64,000 nt of DNA from Dyadobacter jiangsuensis (GCF_003014695.1 NZ_PYAS01000001.1:310001-374000); one strand, 5' to 3'. Positions 18,065 to 27,130 are shown, counted from the first letter of the stretch. Made by a program: numbers and translations. The notes: generated from the sequence alone by a model not told the origin.

Positions 18065-19242
18065 AAGCAATTATCATCGGGTGCGGGATCGCCGGCCCAG
18101 CTATGGCACTGGCGCTGCAAAAGGTAGGCGTGCAGGCAGTCATTTATGAGGCGCGCGAGGCGGCGGACGATGCGCAGGGCGCCTTTCTGGGGATTTCACC
18201 GAATGGGCTGAACATATTGAAGGAGTACGTCGCGCTCGACGAGGTGCTGACCGATTACACGCCCGGCAGAATCCGTTTTTTCAATGCGCGCAACAAGGCC
18301 ATCGGGGTTATCGATAATGCCGGGCAACTGTCGCGGTACGGCAGCGAGACGGTCCAGGTGAAACGGGGCTTGCTCAACGGTGCTTTGCGGCGCGCGGCTC
18401 AGGAGGCCGGCATACCGGTCGAGTTTGGTAAACGGCTTCTGTCCATCGGGCAGCGCGAGGGAACCGTGACGGTCTCGTTTGCCGATGGGTCCATCGCGGA
18501 GGGCGATTTGCTGATCGGTTGCGACGGCATTCATTCGGCCGTTCGCCGGGCGGTTTTCCCTAATGCTCCCGAGCCCGAATACACGGGCCTGCTCTCGACG
18601 GGCGGATTCACCCGGCTCGATGATTTGACACTTCCGGCCGATGCCATTCGGATGACCTTTGGAGAGCGGGGGTTCTTTGGGTATGCGGTTTCTACGAGCG
18701 GGGAAATCTGGTGGTTCAACAACATCGCGCAAGCAACCGCGCCCAGGCGCCATGAACTGGATCAGTCGGAACTGGCCTATTTGAAAGGGCGATTGACGGC
18801 ATTGCACAAGAACGATCCCGAACCTATTGCGTCGATCATCGAACGGGCTCATTCCATCGAAATTTACCCGATCTACGATATTCCGTTTCTGGATCAATGG
18901 CATCAGGATAGGGTATGCCTGATCGGCGACGCGGCGCATGCTACCGCTCCGCACATCGGGCAAGGGGCATCGCTGGCGCTGGAAGATACGCTCGTCCTGG
19001 CGCAGTGTATCCGTGACTGTGCCGGTTTACAGGCTGCATTTGCCCGTTTTCAGTCGTTGCGGCAGGCACGCGTGCAGGCCATCATTCGGCAGGCACGGAA
19101 AGTAGGGGATACCAAGACCGTTCCCAACCGCTTTCAACAATTTTTCCGGGATTTGCTGCTTCCCTTTTTCGTCAGGCTGGAAGCACGGAAAATGGACTGG
19201 GTATATGGTTACCGGGTCGACTGGCATCGCAAACTGATCTGA
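18061..19242 (+). CDS. FAD-dependent monooxygenase (TetX/PHBH-like group A)
   Basis: This 393-residue protein has the three flavoprotein hydroxylase motifs: GxGxxG at the N-terminus (GCGIAGPAMALALQKVG), the DG motif (LLIGCDGIHSAVRRAV) and the GD motif (CLIGDAAHATAPHIGQGA). It starts without a signal peptide, so it is cytoplasmic. The family hydroxylates aromatic or polyketide-like compounds, including antibiotics, using NAD(P)H and O2. The substrate is unknown. It diverges from a MarR gene and is 23 bp from a lipoprotein cytochrome gene on the same strand. A second enzyme of this family is at 45507. Confidence 0.88.
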   Translation: MKAIIIGCGIAGPAMALALQKVGVQAVIYEAREAADDAQGAFLGISPNGLNILKEYVALDEVLTDYTPGRIRFFNARNKAIGVIDNAGQLSRYGSETVQVKRGLLNGALRRAAQEAGIPVEFGKRLLSIGQREGTVTVSFADGSIAEGDLLIGCDGIHSAVRRAVFPNAPEPEYTGLLSTGGFTRLDDLTLPADAIRMTFGERGFFGYAVSTSGEIWWFNNIAQATAPRRHELDQSELAYLKGRLTALHKNDPEPIASIIERAHSIEIYPIYDIPFLDQWHQDRVCLIGDAAHATAPHIGQGASLALEDTLVLAQCIRDCAGLQAAFARFQSLRQARVQAIIRQARKVGDTKTVPNRFQQFFRDLLLPFFVRLEARKMDWVYGYRVDWHRKLI

Positions 19243-19265
19243 TTCTGCTCCAAATCCCGAAAGCC

Positions 19266-20255
19266 ATGAAAACTTATTTGATCTGCAACGCGATTTTGCT
19301 GCTGTGCGGCATTGCGGGCGTAATCAGCTCGTGTGAGGTGGGTAATATGGCCCCTATTGCCAATACCGCCACGTTACCGGGCAAACTGTCTGACTACGGA
19401 ATTTTTCCCGATGGGGCTATCGAACGGCCCGCAGCCGGTTTTCACCGGTACCATCTCGCTACCCAGCTTTTTACAGACTATGCCGAAAAACAGCGTCTAA
19501 TCCATTTGCCGCGGGGGGCACAATTTTCCTTTGACTCATCCGGCAATGCCGTTTTCCCGGACAGTTCGATCCTGGTCAAGACATTCTTCTATTACCCCGA
19601 CAAACGAAAGCCTTCCGCCGGCAAGCAACTGATTGAAACCCGGCTTTTAGTAAAAATCAACGGGCAATGGAATGTGGGTACGTACAAATGGAATAAGGAA
19701 CAAACCGAGGCATATTTGCTGGAAAACGGTACCGACGAGAACGTGAGCTGGGTGAATGAACATGGGCTTCGCAAAACCCTGCAATACCGCATTCCAGCGC
19801 AGGAAGAATGTTCTTCTTGCCATCGTACCGGTCGTTCCATCACGCCCATTGGCCCGAAAGCGAGGAACCTGAACCTGCCGCTGGCCGATCACCCTCACCA
19901 GGAAAACCAGCTTCTGCATTTCGAGCAGACCGGCCTGCTGACTTTGCAACCCAGCGATTTACTGGCCCCGCTGCCCGACTGGCAAAGTCCTTCCATTCCC
20001 CTGGCAGAGCGTGCGCGTGCATACCTGGACGTCAACTGCGCGCATTGCCACTCGGCTACCGGTTTCGCTGAAAGCACCCGGTTGTTTTTCGGCTATGAGA
20101 TTCCCCTTGCCAACACGCGGATCCGGGCGCGGAAAGACCACATCCTGCACCGCGTAGAGGCGACGGACCCGGATATCCGGATGCCGCAGTTAGGCACGAC
20201 CGTTCCCGACTCGGTCGGGGTGGCGTTGATCAGGGCGTACATTCAATCGCTGTAA
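19266..20255 (+). CDS. Lipoprotein diheme c-type cytochrome (SO2930-like)
   Basis: This 329-residue protein starts with a lipoprotein signal ending at Cys23 (GVISSCEVG). Two CxxCH haem sites are at 182-186 (CSSCH) and 258-262 (CAHCH). The N-terminal part (KLSDYGIFPDG, LPRGAQFSFDSSG) fits the SO2930/HNE_0200-type cytochrome family. Haem attachment places it in the periplasm or on an outer membrane surface. It probably moves electrons; partner and function are not known. Its 23-bp spacing from the monooxygenase suggests shared transcription but not shared chemistry. Confidence 0.8.
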   Translation: MKTYLICNAILLLCGIAGVISSCEVGNMAPIANTATLPGKLSDYGIFPDGAIERPAAGFHRYHLATQLFTDYAEKQRLIHLPRGAQFSFDSSGNAVFPDSSILVKTFFYYPDKRKPSAGKQLIETRLLVKINGQWNVGTYKWNKEQTEAYLLENGTDENVSWVNEHGLRKTLQYRIPAQEECSSCHRTGRSITPIGPKARNLNLPLADHPHQENQLLHFEQTGLLTLQPSDLLAPLPDWQSPSIPLAERARAYLDVNCAHCHSATGFAESTRLFFGYEIPLANTRIRARKDHILHRVEATDPDIRMPQLGTTVPDSVGVALIRAYIQSL

Positions 20256-20288
20256 AGGGGCGTATCTGGAATTTTTTGTAAGGTATAC

Positions 20289-20303
20289 TTTACTTTTAGT
20301 AAA
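20289..20303. promoter_or_regulatory. 6-3-6 inverted repeat upstream of the membrane/XRE pair
   Basis: TTTACT-TTT-AGTAAA is a perfect inverted repeat 39 bp before the start at 20342. With an XRE-type DNA-binding protein encoded in the same operon, autoregulation at this site is a natural guess. Confidence 0.32.
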
Positions 20304-20341
20304 CTGTATATTACATTGCAGCGTCACTTAACTTTTTGAAT

Positions 20342-20812
20342 ATGGCGCTATCATTTCCAGCCCGGTATCGGGCAACCGGGATTTTCCTGGCCATCGCCGG
20401 GTTTCTGTGTTTATGGGTCGCTTCTTGGGAAGGACTGATCAATGTCTACCGGATTATTTTGCCGGGCCGCACGCTGCCGGACGGTGCTTACCCATATCCG
20501 GCCAATTTCTGGGATATCAATGCGGCGTTCGGAATGGTGTCGGCGTGCATGCTTACCGTTGGGGCCGCTATGGTATTTCTGGCGAAGGAGCCGGACGAAT
20601 ATTTTTACAAGCTCCGGCTGGAATCAATCCAGTTTGCGGTGATCGCGCAGTTCGTGGTTGGACTGATTGCCTTCGCTTATTTTTATTTTACCCCGGGTTA
20701 TCAGATAGAAAATACATTCCAGGGCATTCTGGGGCTTGCGTGCGGCACTTTTCTGGCCGCCTACGTGCTCCGCTACTACGCGAATAGCTATTTCAAGGCG
20801 GATCAGGATTGA
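20342..20812 (+). CDS. Four-helix membrane protein paired with an XRE regulator
   Basis: ATG 20342 (MALSFPARYRATG) is preferred over TTG 20336; it gives 156 residues. About four hydrophobic helices are seen (IFLAIAGFLCLWVASW; FGMVSACMLTVGAAMVFLA; FAVIAQFVVGLIAFAYFYF; GILGLACGTFLAAYVL). I do not recognise a family. It is followed 11 bp later by a small XRE-like protein, an arrangement known in other bacteria where the membrane protein and a compact Cro-like regulator form a pair. Confidence 0.72.
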   Translation: MALSFPARYRATGIFLAIAGFLCLWVASWEGLINVYRIILPGRTLPDGAYPYPANFWDINAAFGMVSACMLTVGAAMVFLAKEPDEYFYKLRLESIQFAVIAQFVVGLIAFAYFYFTPGYQIENTFQGILGLACGTFLAAYVLRYYANSYFKADQD

Positions 20813-20823
20813 GTACTCAGAAC

Positions 20824-21051
20824 ATGAAACTGGAAAATACACTGCGTATAGAGCGTGCCGTTAGGCGTATGACGCAGGCCGAACTGGCCGAACGCGTGGA
20901 CGTCTCACGCCAGGCGATCAACGCGATTGAGACCGGAAAGTTCATTCCTTCGGCAGTACTGGCGATCAAACTCGCGAGGGTTTTCGGGAAGCCCGTCGAA
21001 GACATATTTATTCTTACGGAAGATGCTATTCCGGCGGAAGTGAAGGAATAG
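20824..21051 (+). CDS. Small XRE-family helix-turn-helix regulator
   Basis: ATG 20824 (MKLENTLRIERAVRR) gives 75 residues; a TTG at 20809 overlapping the upstream stop is the alternative. Nearly the whole protein is the XRE fold: MTQAELAERVDVSRQAINAIE is the helix-turn-helix and PSAVLAIKLARVFGKPVEDIF the scaffold helices. It matches the YozG/YgzD-like group of 65-75-residue regulators, which usually sit with a membrane protein gene, as here. Confidence 0.85.
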   Translation: MKLENTLRIERAVRRMTQAELAERVDVSRQAINAIETGKFIPSAVLAIKLARVFGKPVEDIFILTEDAIPAEVKE

Positions 21052-21077
21052 CCTTACATATCAACCATTTATTAGCC

Positions 21078-22502
21078 ATGAAAATATTTTTTGTGTGGTG
21101 TCTCACCGTGCTTTTTCCGGTGCAACTGGCTTTCGCAGGCGTTGTGCGTATACAAGGGCACGCCCGCAATGCAACGGAAGAAAATCTTCAGTGCACGCTT
21201 ATTTCAAACAACCTGGCCAGCAATCCGGTTGGGGTGGCGATACCCATGAAGGGCGAGCGTTTCAGTTATCAATTTGACGTAGCGGAATCGACATTTCTCA
21301 GTTTCAGCGACGGTACCAACTATTTTGGAGGGTTTGTGGATCCCGGTGACAGCATTGTGATCGCATATGACCGGACAAATTTTGCAAATAGTGTTTCTTA
21401 CACCGGAAAGGGCAAGGAGAAGTTTGAGATAACCCATTCGATGATGGATATGAAACGCATTGCACGCAGTATTGCCGCAGCCGCGAAGGGGCGCAAATAT
21501 CCTGTGGATGATATGTTCGCCGCGATCGATAGTTTGCAGGATGCTATTCACAGGCGAATCGATCTATCGGCAAATGCGATGAGTGCTGAGAGTGCTAAGA
21601 GGCTACTCGGAGGTTTGGCGGCTACTGCGCAACATGCCAAACAAAGTGGCCTGGTTGCCGTTTTTGGAGATTCTTACAATAACATTCTGGCAAATCACCG
21701 GGAAAGGCTGAGTGATGCGTCGATAGTGCACATGAAAAAATTGCTGGACTACGAGGAGGCGCTTTATGACTCCCGGATCTATGTCGACGCCGTCAAAAGC
21801 CTCGCTTCCATCCATATTGAAGAAAACTTGCGGCCGGTTACCGACCATTTCGAGGAGCGGAAATATCAGCTGCTGATCGAAATGCTGCCCCAAAAGTTGC
21901 GTACACCTGTTCTGTTCATGACCCTCAAATGGGATATCACAACGGCTCCGGGCGAAATGAATGAACGTGTGGTGTTGGACGCGGCTGAACTGCTTGCCGA
22001 TAGCCAGTTGAAACAGATTATTCAAGATTTACTCACTGCCAGAAGCCTGCTCAAATCGGGGGACAAGGCGCCGGAGTTTTCGGTGCAAAATCTGGCGGGA
22101 GAAAAAGTCGATCTTGCGTCGTTCCATGGCAAGACTATTTACCTCGATTTCTGGTTTGCCGGCTGCGGGCCGTGCCACGCACTTTTTAAATCCATCGAGC
22201 CGGTCAAGAAGCATTTCGAAAAGGATGACAGAGTGGTTTTCTTGACCGTGTCTATTGACAATGAAATGACCTGGAAGAGGGCAATCCAGAAGTTCAGCGT
22301 GAAGGCGTACCATGTTTTCACGGAAAATAAGCTGCGCGAGCACCCCATGATTAAGTCGTACAATGTGACTGCCTATCCGAGCACTTACATCATTGACCCC
22401 GCTGGCAGATTCCATACCATCCAGGCGGCAAACAATCCGGATATGCTTAAAAAACAGATCGAAGAAGCCATCGCGTCTACTTCCGCACGCCATAGCCGAT
22501 AA
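21078..22502 (+). CDS. TlpA-family thioredoxin with long N-terminal domain
   Basis: This 474-residue secreted protein has a signal peptide (1-20, ending AFA). The N-terminal part (about 22-115) looks like the DUF4369-type beta domain of Bacteroidota TlpA proteins and a helical middle follows. The C-terminal thioredoxin domain (about 330-470) has Cys363-Gly-Pro-Cys366 (WFAGCGPCHALF) and the cis-Pro segment TAYPSTYIID. It would act as a periplasmic disulfide reductase or oxidase. Its 3' end overlaps the convergent lipoprotein gene by 26 bp. A related gene follows at 23335. Confidence 0.87.
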   Translation: MKIFFVWCLTVLFPVQLAFAGVVRIQGHARNATEENLQCTLISNNLASNPVGVAIPMKGERFSYQFDVAESTFLSFSDGTNYFGGFVDPGDSIVIAYDRTNFANSVSYTGKGKEKFEITHSMMDMKRIARSIAAAAKGRKYPVDDMFAAIDSLQDAIHRRIDLSANAMSAESAKRLLGGLAATAQHAKQSGLVAVFGDSYNNILANHRERLSDASIVHMKKLLDYEEALYDSRIYVDAVKSLASIHIEENLRPVTDHFEERKYQLLIEMLPQKLRTPVLFMTLKWDITTAPGEMNERVVLDAAELLADSQLKQIIQDLLTARSLLKSGDKAPEFSVQNLAGEKVDLASFHGKTIYLDFWFAGCGPCHALFKSIEPVKKHFEKDDRVVFLTVSIDNEMTWKRAIQKFSVKAYHVFTENKLREHPMIKSYNVTAYPSTYIIDPAGRFHTIQAANNPDMLKKQIEEAIASTSARHSR

Positions 22503-23223
22503 TTTTCCGTATCCTGCGGACACCCTTGTCGATTATCCGGTCGCCGACAAGATCTCCGTTGTTTTGCAGGTAATCGTAATCTGTTTGCACATCCATAACT
22601 AATCCAACTCCTGCCGCATAATATTTGTATCCCAAACGATAAATCACAGGCCCGGTCGTATCCGTGCGTTCGTTGACTTTCAGGGTATTTGGAAAATAAA
22701 GGGAATCGATTTGCTGCGGCTGATCGAGGTTTTCATAACGGAACAAATGGCCATAACGGGGATCTTCGTCGTTCATCGCGAAATGCGAAAATGCATCCCA
22801 TTTCGCAGCAGGACTATAAGGGAATACCAATGAAGTAATCAATTCATTGTCCTTGTTCTGCATTACTTTGTCGATGGAAACAAAGGCTTTGTATTCTTTT
22901 GTTTTTTGCCAATAGTCGGTTGGTTTAACCCTTGTTGAATGGGCGATAAGGCATTCCGAAACGCCGTTTGAATCCGTTTTGGAATAGGTTATTTCTTCTT
23001 TCTCAAACCAGCTGGCAGTCTTAGGCTCCTTGTTTCCAGTCGAATAAATGGCTTCATCGACCGCGTAAATGCGGTAAGTGCCGGCGGTTACCGGGAAATA
23101 GTCGGGAACTGCCACGTATTCTTCCGGCTTTTCGCAGCCTGTCAGAAAGAGAATAATAACCGCCGGAATGTAGCGGGCAAATTGTGATTTGCGGAAAGGG
23201 AATACCGTAGATTTGACTTGCAC
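22477..23223 (-). CDS. Lipoprotein of unknown function
   Basis: This 248-residue protein has a lipoprotein signal with lipobox Cys at about residue 30 (ILFLTGCEKPEE). The body is beta-rich and hydrophilic (DYFPVTAGTYRIYAVDEA near the mature start; GYKYYAAGVGLVMDVQTDY near the end), which resembles the periplasmic or surface DUF-type lipoproteins of this phylum. I do not recognise a named family. It lies between two thioredoxin genes and overlaps the first by 26 bp tail to tail. Confidence 0.7.
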   Translation of the reverse strand: MQVKSTVFPFRKSQFARYIPAVIILFLTGCEKPEEYVAVPDYFPVTAGTYRIYAVDEAIYSTGNKEPKTASWFEKEEITYSKTDSNGVSECLIAHSTRVKPTDYWQKTKEYKAFVSIDKVMQNKDNELITSLVFPYSPAAKWDAFSHFAMNDEDPRYGHLFRYENLDQPQQIDSLYFPNTLKVNERTDTTGPVIYRLGYKYYAAGVGLVMDVQTDYDYLQNNGDLVGDRIIDKGVRRIRKIIGYGVRK

Positions 23224-23304
23224 AAGTAGTGTGATTTGAATTTTAAATGTAACGGTGAAATTTTGTTTTTGTTATTGAAATAAAATTAGATTGCAGCCGG
23301 TGAT

Positions 23305-23312
23305 TAATTTTG
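23305..23312 (+). promoter_or_regulatory. -7 box candidate (TAATTTTG) for the second thioredoxin
   Basis: TAATTTTG matches TAnnTTTG 22 bp before the ATG at 23335. No matching TTTG at the expected upstream distance was found, so this is a half match. Confidence 0.25.
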
Positions 23313-23334
23313 GATTAAATGAAAACCCTGACGC

Positions 23335-24828
23335 ATGAAACTGTTATCGATCATTAGTACGCTTGTGTTATTGGGCATTGCTTCTTGTAGGAGCCGGTCG
23401 GATGTGACATCCATCGAAATTGAATGCAGCGAATGCAAAGGGAAAACGGTGAGAATAATTTCACCCGATTTATTGGAACCCAAAAACATAGAAATAGCAA
23501 AAGGCCAATTCGATTCGAATGGAAAGGTCACGCTTCAATTCAACATTCCCAATGACCGCTATCTTTCGTTAGGGATAGATAGCGGCGCTTATCGGGCGAT
23601 GTATTTTTTCGCGGGTGAAAAGACCGAAATGGTATATGCAGGTAAAACCCCTCGCTTCAAAGGTGCGAATAGCCATTTTTACCAATACCTGGCTGATTTC
23701 AAACTGATTGTAGATAGCCTTTACGCCGTGGGTGAACAGCGCCGTGCGGGCGCGGGTCGAATCCCGGAAGCTGAAAAGGCTGCATTTCTGGAAAGGGCCC
23801 GCATGCCTGTCCGGCGGTATGAGGATCTTGTGAAAGCAGATAACGACTTGACTGCCAAACATAAGGAAGTCCTGATTTTTGGTGCGCAGAATTTCAGCAG
23901 ATCGTTCGACGGATCGTTCCGGGCAGGTGACGACGAGGCCCTCTACGAACATTGGCGAAAGAACGGGAATGAGGCCAATGGCTATGCACCGGATTTTTTC
24001 AAAACAACGCCCGTGGCTTCGCAAGGTGTTTTCGATGGTTATTTTTACTTCGATTTGGTCAATTCGGAGCTCCTGCGGAACCTTTGGCACCCGATTGAAT
24101 TTCACCTGGACGAGTCCGAAGATGACTACGACGATGGAACGATCGGACTGCGCTGTGCAGAGGTGATCACCAAGGCCGGTTTTCCCGAATCTTTTTCCGA
24201 GCTGCTGCTGGCGAAGAATCTGTATTACTGTCTGCGCCTCACAGCCGTTACGCCATCCGTCGCTGAATTGTACGACCAGTTCATGAAGCGTTTCCCGGGC
24301 TCGACCTACGTGCCTGCACTGAAACGCCAATTCGCCGAGTCGAAGTCGCTGAGCAGCGGCGAGCCTGCCAAGGAAATCAATGCTTTCCGGGAAGACGGCA
24401 GGCGGTTTCAATTGTCGGAGTTGAAGGGGAAGGTCGTTTACGTCGATTTCTGGGCAACCTGGTGCGGGCCGTGCATCGAACAATTTCCCCATTCGAGGAA
24501 GCTGATCAACCAGTTTGCGGGCAACGACGGGGTCGTATTCTTGTTTGTATCCTTCGATAGGGATGCTTCAAAATGGAAGGAATATCTGCGTAAAGAGCAA
24601 AAAATGAAGGGCGTTCATGTGATTGCGGACAGAAACAGCCCTTCCGTTGCAGATGCATACCGCGTTACGGGAATCCCGCATTACCTTTTGATAGACCATC
24701 TCGGAAACATCAAGTCGGCAAACGCTATGCCCCCCTCGCAGCCCGAGACAGCCCGTGTTATTACCGGGATGTTGGCGGCTCGCGGCTCGGGCACTCATTT
24801 GTCGGCACTCAATTCAAGCGCCTTTTGA
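23335..24828 (+). CDS. TlpA-family thioredoxin lipoprotein
   Basis: This 497-residue protein has a lipoprotein signal with lipobox Cys19 (LLGIASCRSRSD). A beta-rich N-terminal domain (about 25-115), a helical middle, and a C-terminal thioredoxin domain (about 345-485) follow, with Cys377-Gly-Pro-Cys380 (WATWCGPCIEQF) and cis-Pro TGIPHYLLID. It is a membrane-anchored periplasmic thiol-disulfide exchanger. Layout matches the gene at 21078, suggesting an old duplication. The 3' end overlaps the convergent S41 gene by 34 bp. Confidence 0.87.
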   Translation: MKLLSIISTLVLLGIASCRSRSDVTSIEIECSECKGKTVRIISPDLLEPKNIEIAKGQFDSNGKVTLQFNIPNDRYLSLGIDSGAYRAMYFFAGEKTEMVYAGKTPRFKGANSHFYQYLADFKLIVDSLYAVGEQRRAGAGRIPEAEKAAFLERARMPVRRYEDLVKADNDLTAKHKEVLIFGAQNFSRSFDGSFRAGDDEALYEHWRKNGNEANGYAPDFFKTTPVASQGVFDGYFYFDLVNSELLRNLWHPIEFHLDESEDDYDDGTIGLRCAEVITKAGFPESFSELLLAKNLYYCLRLTAVTPSVAELYDQFMKRFPGSTYVPALKRQFAESKSLSSGEPAKEINAFREDGRRFQLSELKGKVVYVDFWATWCGPCIEQFPHSRKLINQFAGNDGVVFLFVSFDRDASKWKEYLRKEQKMKGVHVIADRNSPSVADAYRVTGIPHYLLIDHLGNIKSANAMPPSQPETARVITGMLAARGSGTHLSALNSSAF

Positions 24829-26186
24829 AGCTGGGGATCTTTTTCAGTAAGCATATCTGAAATGGACGGAATAACGGTGTAGTCGGGGATAATGCCCCGC
24901 CCCGGCAAGTTCGCCGGCTTCACAGCGTTGGCGTACCTGATTGTCGGTACTGCGATCAGCACGCCCGAATGCGGGAGCGTGACCCTGACGGTACCGCCCG
25001 AATTGTTTCCTTCGTAGCTGCCGCCGGTTTCCTCTCCGATGAATACAGCCCGGGCATTGCTTCTGGCGATGGCACAAAAATCGGCGGCGGTGGAAAATGT
25101 TCGCCCGTCGGTGAGCACATACACTTTTCCCTGAAAATGCAGTCCGGCAGGTTGCTGTATGGCCAGCCCGGGGGGGGCGTCGGCCGTCATGACCGGCTTC
25201 GCCAGCGAACGCAGCGCCGCAAAATAATGGAATGGTTCATCTGTGAGGTAGGAATACAGCAATGCACCGTACACATCGTCACCGCCGCCGTTTCCACGCA
25301 AATCGATCACGAGGCTTTGGATTTGCCTCTGCCGCAGCGCCGCGAATGTCTTTTCCAGAAAAGCCGGGAAATCCAGGCCGGCATTCAGGATGCGTTGCCG
25401 GCTGAATGTGCGGATTGTCAGCAGGGCACGTGCATGGCCCGGATAAGCGACGTCCAGCGGCCTGGCATCGTTTCCGGTTTTGTAGGCGGGGCACCCGGTG
25501 TTTTCGAAGTGCGCGGGAAGTAAGGTAACCTCGCGTGAATGGCCTTCGGGCGTCGCGACCCGTACATGGTAGCTCGTCTTCGGACCATAGATGAAATTGT
25601 AAAGGAACAAGAACGCGTCGTTGTTCAAAGTCGCATTCTTTTTGGTCTGTATCGGGCCATCCGACGGCAGGTATTGCAGGAGTTTCCGGTGAATTTGCTC
25701 CATGGATTCTCCGTCTATGGACAAAATTTCGGCTCCGGCGGGCACATTTTCATTCCTGCTGCAAAGCACAAATGCATGATCGCCGGCAAACCACACTTTC
25801 AGCGGGAACATCGGCACGGAAGCTGCGTAACTTTCCATGACTTCTCCCGGCAGGCTGCCGCTGGTGTGTCCGCATTCCAGCGCACTAACGGCAAACCGGA
25901 TCAGGTTTCCGAATTCAATCAGGTTCATCGGAGTTTCGATTGCGGCTTCGCAGCTGTCGAGTAGCCGGTTAAGCGACTCGCGGGACCGGTAGCGATACAT
26001 ATCCGGGTGATTTTCGGTAAGTGCTTTTCGAAAAGTCAGAAAATCTTCCCGCAGCAGGGAGGCGTTCAATGGCTGATCGAAACCGGTCTTGGGCGCAACC
26101 TGACCCGTTGCGGCTGTCATGATAAACAGCATGATAAGGGCAATAAGGATCCCTTCCCAGCGAATGGGTGTAGTTGAAAACAGCAT
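24795..26186 (-). CDS. S41-family serine peptidase
   Basis: This 463-residue protein has an N-terminal hydrophobic segment (GILIALIMLFIMTAATGQV) acting as signal or anchor. The S41 core is clear: SLVIDLRGNGGGDDVYG, the Ser motif GRTFSTAADF (Ser365) and GEETGGSYEGNNSGG. It resembles the protein at 4934 in core motifs and length. It is the last gene of an operon with an ECF sigma factor, anti-sigma factor and small membrane protein, which suggests a role in envelope response or in signal proteolysis; the latter is inference. Confidence 0.86.
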   Translation of the reverse strand: MLFSTTPIRWEGILIALIMLFIMTAATGQVAPKTGFDQPLNASLLREDFLTFRKALTENHPDMYRYRSRESLNRLLDSCEAAIETPMNLIEFGNLIRFAVSALECGHTSGSLPGEVMESYAASVPMFPLKVWFAGDHAFVLCSRNENVPAGAEILSIDGESMEQIHRKLLQYLPSDGPIQTKKNATLNNDAFLFLYNFIYGPKTSYHVRVATPEGHSREVTLLPAHFENTGCPAYKTGNDARPLDVAYPGHARALLTIRTFSRQRILNAGLDFPAFLEKTFAALRQRQIQSLVIDLRGNGGGDDVYGALLYSYLTDEPFHYFAALRSLAKPVMTADAPPGLAIQQPAGLHFQGKVYVLTDGRTFSTAADFCAIARSNARAVFIGEETGGSYEGNNSGGTVRVTLPHSGVLIAVPTIRYANAVKPANLPGRGIIPDYTVIPSISDMLTEKDPQLQKALELSADK

Positions 26187-26207
26187 AATGAGTTGATTTA
26201 GAGAATT

Positions 26208-26630
26208 TTAAAAGTCGGACTTTTTCAGAAAGAGGTAGTAGCCGGCAAAGCTGCCCGAAAGGCACAGCGACAGGACTGCAAGTGCGGCCCAGGGCGCAGG
26301 ATTCGTGAGCGAAACGATGGTAAAGCCCAGCGCCATACCGAGGAAAATGGCAAGCCATTTGACGCAGGTTTGGAGGTTATGCCGGCGGTCGGGCTGCAAC
26401 AGGAGGGCCGCCAGCTCTTCACTCACACCCGATTCCAGTATTTTTTCTTTGACCCGGTACTGAAAATACCGCCGGGTGAGTTCCAGCAGGAAAGCCAGGA
26501 TGAGTGCCACCAGCAACACGGTCACGCCCAATGCAACCTGGTCGCGGTCGATGTACGTATCTGCCATCGCCTGCGCGCTTGCGGGAGCGGTGAGGAATGC
26601 CAGGGAAATGATCGATAATATCTTTTTCAT
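26208..26630 (-). CDS. Small membrane protein in sigma-factor operon
   Basis: ATG 26630 (MKKILSIISLAFLTAPASA) gives 140 residues with a signal-like N-terminus; upstream extension lacks it. Three hydrophobic segments follow: about 34-52 (ALGVTVLLVALILAFLLEL), about 90-107 and about 114-132. A basic loop lies between (RRYFQYRVKEKILESGVSE). I do not recognise a family. Similar proteins encoded next to sigma/anti-sigma pairs in this phylum carry a comparable DUF6249-like pattern, but I cannot confirm that here. Confidence 0.65.
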   Translation of the reverse strand: MKKILSIISLAFLTAPASAQAMADTYIDRDQVALGVTVLLVALILAFLLELTRRYFQYRVKEKILESGVSEELAALLLQPDRRHNLQTCVKWLAIFLGMALGFTIVSLTNPAPWAALAVLSLCLSGSFAGYYLFLKKSDF

Positions 26631-26650
26631 GTTTAATTGCCGTTTGTAGA

Positions 26651-27130
26651 TTAGACCGCCGCACTCCCTAAATGTTGCAAGCCGTCTGTTGCGCCGAGTC
26701 TGCGGACCTGGCCGGTATAGTCGTTCCATAGATTAAACAGCAGGAAGGAGAAAAGCAGGCAACCGGCGGCGCCGTAGGTAACCACTTCGCTATTGCCTGA
26801 CAGACCATTAGGCAGACCGCCATTCAGATAATAAAACACCCCTATGACCGCGAGTACGCCCACGAGCGACACGCACGCGACAAACACACGCTCGGGGGCA
26901 TATCTGCGCTCGCGCGCCGGAAGCTGCGCCAGCACGGCCGCGGTGAGGTCGAAATCGAATGAGTCGGCAGGCATTACCGACATGCTGCGGGCCATTTTTT
27001 GATAGCATGCGACGCGGCGCGAGCAATGCGGGCATTGTGCAATATGGCTTGCGTTTGCCATGCCGGTGCTTCCTGCATCCAGCGCATATTGTTGAATTTC
27101 AATGTCTGATAAATGATCTGTCGTTTTCAT
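26651..27130 (-). CDS. Anti-sigma factor, zinc-binding type
   Basis: This 159-residue protein has an HxxxCxxC zinc motif at His29, Cys33, Cys36 (SHIAQCPHC), typical of ZAS-domain anti-sigma factors, and two membrane helices (about 84-104 and 118-136). Its start overlaps the sigma factor stop as ATGA, so it is translationally coupled. The cytoplasmic part would hold the sigma factor inactive until an envelope signal releases it. Confidence 0.82.
   Translation of the reverse strand: MKTTDHLSDIEIQQYALDAGSTGMANASHIAQCPHCSRRVACYQKMARSMSVMPADSFDFDLTAAVLAQLPARERRYAPERVFVACVSLVGVLAVIGVFYYLNGGLPNGLSGNSEVVTYGAAGCLLFSFLLFNLWNDYTGQVRRLGATDGLQHLGSAAV

Noticed and set aside
17178..19242. Naming the monooxygenase TetX
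   Set aside because: The motifs are shared by all group A flavin hydroxylases; tetracycline-contact residues cannot be judged without an alignment.
20809..21051. TTG 20809 start of the XRE gene overlapping the upstream stop
   Set aside because: ATG 20824 gives the usual family N-terminus; the TTG form adds only STQN before it.
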